Source: Phycisphaerales bacterium (GTDB lineage: Bacteria > Planctomycetota > Phycisphaerae > Sedimentisphaerales > Anaerobacaceae). From it: a stretch of DNA of 40,674 nucleotides. Each line of letters begins with the position of its first letter. Position 1 is the stretch's first letter. Shown here one piece after another: positions 39,201-40,674 of the stretch. The position numbers were made by a program, and so were the translations under genes. The notes beneath the pieces were generated by a model. The model worked only from the letters and a program-made list of their open reading frames with translations, was not told where the DNA came from and did not search any database. The DNA lies in the NCBI GenBank assembly GCA_020352215.1, contig CP070675.1:1-40674 (forward strand). The letters are read 5' to 3'.

Positions 39201-40674
39201 CTGATCCAGGTCCAGGCATCTGACGGTTTCCACCTCGGTCAGGATCAGAGTGATATGGTCTTCTCGATCGAAGGCAAGCCGCCGATCGCAATGATCTATG
39301 AACCACGGGCCGGAAGCGAGTTCCTGGAGCACCAGCACATAACGCTCCGCGGCGGTGCGATCGACGGGGAAACGGAACAGCTTACCATTACCTGGCGCCT
39401 CAACGGAAGCGTCGTAGCTGCGGATACCGCCGTACGGCTCGATCCGCTGGCTCCGGGCGCATACACAGCGACCATGCAGGTCCTGGACGGAGATGGCCTC
39501 AGCGATTCGGTCCAGACGCATTTCAACGTCCTGGCCGACTCAGACGCCGACGGGATGTCCGATCAATACGAGGAAACGTACGGACTGGAGCCGAGTTTGG
39601 CTCAGGACGCGTTGGGGGATGTTGACTGGGACGGTCTGAACAACTTCGACGAATCTTGGCGAGGGCTTGATCCCACGAATCCGGATACCGACGGCGATGG
39701 ACTTCTCGACGGCGAAGACCCCGATCCGGCCGATGCCTCGCTCGATCTGCAAGGTGTTGACGTCGGCGGGTCCCTTCCCCCCGGGCAGTTCCGGAAGTGC
39801 TCGGACGACTACTGTCAGGAAGACATCGGCGTCACGGCCGGCGGCAACGACATCTGGGACAATACCGATCAGTTCTACTACGTGTACAGATCAATCCCGG
39901 TCTCCGGCGATTTCACGGCCGTCGTTGGGGTCAAAAGCATGGATCCCTACGCGACGGCGCACGAGTGGGCCAAGGCGGGTATCATGGCCCGGCAGAACCT
40001 GGAGCCGGGTTCCCCCCATGCTATGGTCATCCGCTCACTCAAAAGCGGAGTGGCCCTGCAGGGCCGCGAAATCCCCAACGGAGGCTCGTGGAATAACCCC
40101 CTAGGGGGTGATTACGGCCCAGACGACGTGGTCTGGTTGAGGCTGGACCGCCAGGGCAATGTCTTCACAGGTTCGTATCTCATCGGTGATGAGATGCCAC
40201 CGACCAGGTGGACAGCTAACAGTTCTCACGAAGTAGTGATACCGCCGGACATACTCTTGGGCTTGGCCACGACCTCGCATCAGCAGGAAAGGGGCATCAC
40301 CGTCGAGTATATCCAGTTTTGCATTGGGCCGTATGCAGGTCCTGTCGTCATTGCTCAGCCTCCGGTGCCCCCCGGTCCCAATGGGGGTAACGGCTTTATG
40401 GGCATCCGGGAGATCATCGACAACGGAGAGATCAATGATCAAGACGCCTGCTACGCCTCGCTCAACTCCGCCGAGGGGACCATCGTCGATTACGCGGCGC
40501 CGGTCCTCAATATCCAGGATAGTGGCGGCAACGGCAATTTCGCTGGCGACGACATCTTCGGCGTCGTCACAGAACGCCACCGCGGCTATGGCGACGTCGA
40601 TCACCTTTCCCTGGTGGCCAGGGGCATGATTCGAATCCCGCCCGGCCAGGGCGGCATATATACGTTTGGTGTCA
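36216..40674 (+). CDS. Very large secreted metzincin-type metalloprotease (runs off window)
   Basis: The frame is open from ATG 36216 (AAGGAGG eight bases upstream) to the window end, giving at least 1486 residues. Residues 1-30 are a signal peptide. A beta-sandwich (IKFDDLPNGWRVDDDYAKHGVHF) follows, then Ig-like stretches near 205-290. The zinc site HELGHIFGFGH is at 730-740, exactly HExxHxxGxxH, with SNMWF downstream as a possible Met-turn. Two cysteine pairs of interest are in CEFCEGTG (508-515). After Ig-like regions (QPNGGEHFGSN), acidic DxDxDG repeats at about 1108-1172 form a calcium-binding, thrombospondin-3-like linker. A DUF1349/lectin-like domain (about 1185-1390) comes next. It should act outside the cell on proteins or glycoproteins. 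No stop codon is reached, so anchor or sorting domains cannot be seen. Confidence 0.88.
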   Translation, partial: MRRQPASWIALWVATVVLPLSWGGLAAQAQQIVWIKFDDLPNGWRVDDDYAKHGVHFVNDFGTSGLYCASPQIVKTGSAKSAPNVLENDTYGGEFASSINKPLIIRFDKPIAGVGMQLGCITDCAYVGKATVSLLDCNGTLRAQKQATPSPQFMTGLQVLDPTETTTTVVVDYGSASTPEAIDDLAFQIGTGTCTDNQKPVVKITSHTDNQLVAGSPIMLSGTVTDNSGAIAKFQINGAPVKLTPHSGTGGKPQYSFDHTMHLVAGSNPIAAVAKDPAGNTDSNSITLHYGPPATVGVAEFHITQRGIMRQVACDVDDPFVAGKSTIVRIRINARTATGAPTFVSNVDMKLYRKVSGSDSLVGTFFGEQYSSQVSSFDSPAQMAGIHFWIPGESVDTPGEYTMRFKVWIGATQWPSLLEVPCANRYFTFSETNSINLLIKPVEAQLFSSNLRPQDYNDVFTQLDMIARMYPVRDGFRPWYQSKKAGVRYEHFLPYKLCDGSQKMKDDCEFCEGTGFEWTFKDVDPSGIWKADHQAVADASVTDCGNRTPQWGRITANLLNLPRPTIFGLFRGGSPGEWGAAKSAIPFDDNHIGGINDDLANYIAEFRNVRPNGTFEWTTDLSLYNHGEVYRTFVDSDGNRCWDRKTETAAPTARRWLNIQTQLWGPQKKLFDWFKSYVTWDPYKGKTAHPILWFPASFHPERKDFGMFDPGTAKGGLIWIRPGNHNVLPHELGHIFGFGHTPQNESSIPAWAAYEHDQQVDASALVSNMWFAAGEPNTRFFTDNNYLNVFNQLKVSSSAAALGAAESWTGLAFVVSGVIDPLGDLAFVDTSTTTAEFTEPDTQSPYRLLLGTEEVVLSETPFPVDRGGDPPFSTDRCVPDPCEIEDPTGTFRVAVPLPDDMTWAEIVDGERVLLHFDRSQNAPTVRLTQPNGGEHFGSNQELLVEWVGDDPDGDALEYSVSYSPDGGTRWYLMAGGLTTTSMVCNTADVPGGQEALIQVQASDGFHLGQDQSDMVFSIEGKPPIAMIYEPRAGSEFLEHQHITLRGGAIDGETEQLTITWRLNGSVVAADTAVRLDPLAPGAYTATMQVLDGDGLSDSVQTHFNVLADSDADGMSDQYEETYGLEPSLAQDALGDVDWDGLNNFDESWRGLDPTNPDTDGDGLLDGEDPDPADASLDLQGVDVGGSLPPGQFRKCSDDYCQEDIGVTAGGNDIWDNTDQFYYVYRSIPVSGDFTAVVGVKSMDPYATAHEWAKAGIMARQNLEPGSPHAMVIRSLKSGVALQGREIPNGGSWNNPLGGDYGPDDVVWLRLDRQGNVFTGSYLIGDEMPPTRWTANSSHEVVIPPDILLGLATTSHQQERGITVEYIQFCIGPYAGPVVIAQPPVPPGPNGGNGFMGIREIIDNGEINDQDACYASLNSAEGTIVDYAAPVLNIQDSGGNGNFAGDDIFGVVTERHRGYGDVDHLSLVARGMIRIPPGQGGIYTFGV

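Overview
The window looks like a chromosomal piece from an uncultured or little-studied member of the Planctomycetota, most likely class Phycisphaerae. This is inferred from gene content, not from a database match: several sulfatases with Tat-type leaders, anaerobic sulfatase-maturing radical SAM enzymes, PQQ-type beta-propeller proteins ending in dockerin-like repeats, many H-X9-DG/pseudopilin-like proteins, and an ECF sigma factor with a membrane tail. I see no insertion sequences, CRISPR arrays, tRNAs or rRNAs.

Region 1 (1-7483, + strand) is a sulfated-glycan locus. It begins with the 3' end of a protein made of 150-bp FG-GAP/VCBS-like repeats. A likely operon follows: anSME - glycoside hydrolase - Cys-type sulfatase - second anSME - Tat-exported xylose-isomerase-like TIM barrel. 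The hydrolase, sulfatase and second anSME genes overlap by one base (TAATG), so they are probably translationally coupled. The anSMEs would convert the sulfatase cysteine to formylglycine.

Region 2 (7576-18395, mostly - strand) holds two copies of a cassette: a secreted PQQ-propeller/dockerin protein followed directly by one or two small proteins that match the body of Phycisphaerae pseudopilins but lack the GFTLIE prepilin cleavage motif. One copy carries an extra N-terminal beta-helix and is split by an in-frame TGA with a hairpin just downstream. A second sulfatase and a fourth H-X9-DG protein extend that copy. An ECF sigma factor with a hydrophobic C-terminal tail lies between the copies on the opposite strand.

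Region 3 (18757-25111, + strand) has an exported HEAT-like protein behind a possibly structured leader. It is followed by a three-gene operon with a good promoter: AGE/cellobiose-2-epimerase-like enzyme, an unrecognised enzyme, and an HldE-like sugar kinase fused to a HAD phosphatase. This suggests an undescribed sugar-activation route.

Region 4 (25217-30694, - strand) encodes a striking fusion of a TAXI-type periplasmic binding protein, a membrane pore module and a TrkA/RCK-like cytoplasmic region, which looks like a ligand-gated ion channel. Next is an FHA - GspE/PilB ATPase - CvpA-like operon in which the ATPase carries its own N-terminal membrane segments.

Region 5 (31214-35762, + strand) is the conserved thrS-infC-rpmI-rplT-pheS translation cluster. 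infC can only reach its normal N-terminus by starting at a rare AUA codon. pheT does not follow pheS.

Region 6 (36216 to the window end, + strand) is one uninterrupted, very large secreted metzincin-type metalloprotease with a calcium-binding linker and a lectin-like C-terminal region. It is preceded by a long, hairpin-rich leader and runs off the window.
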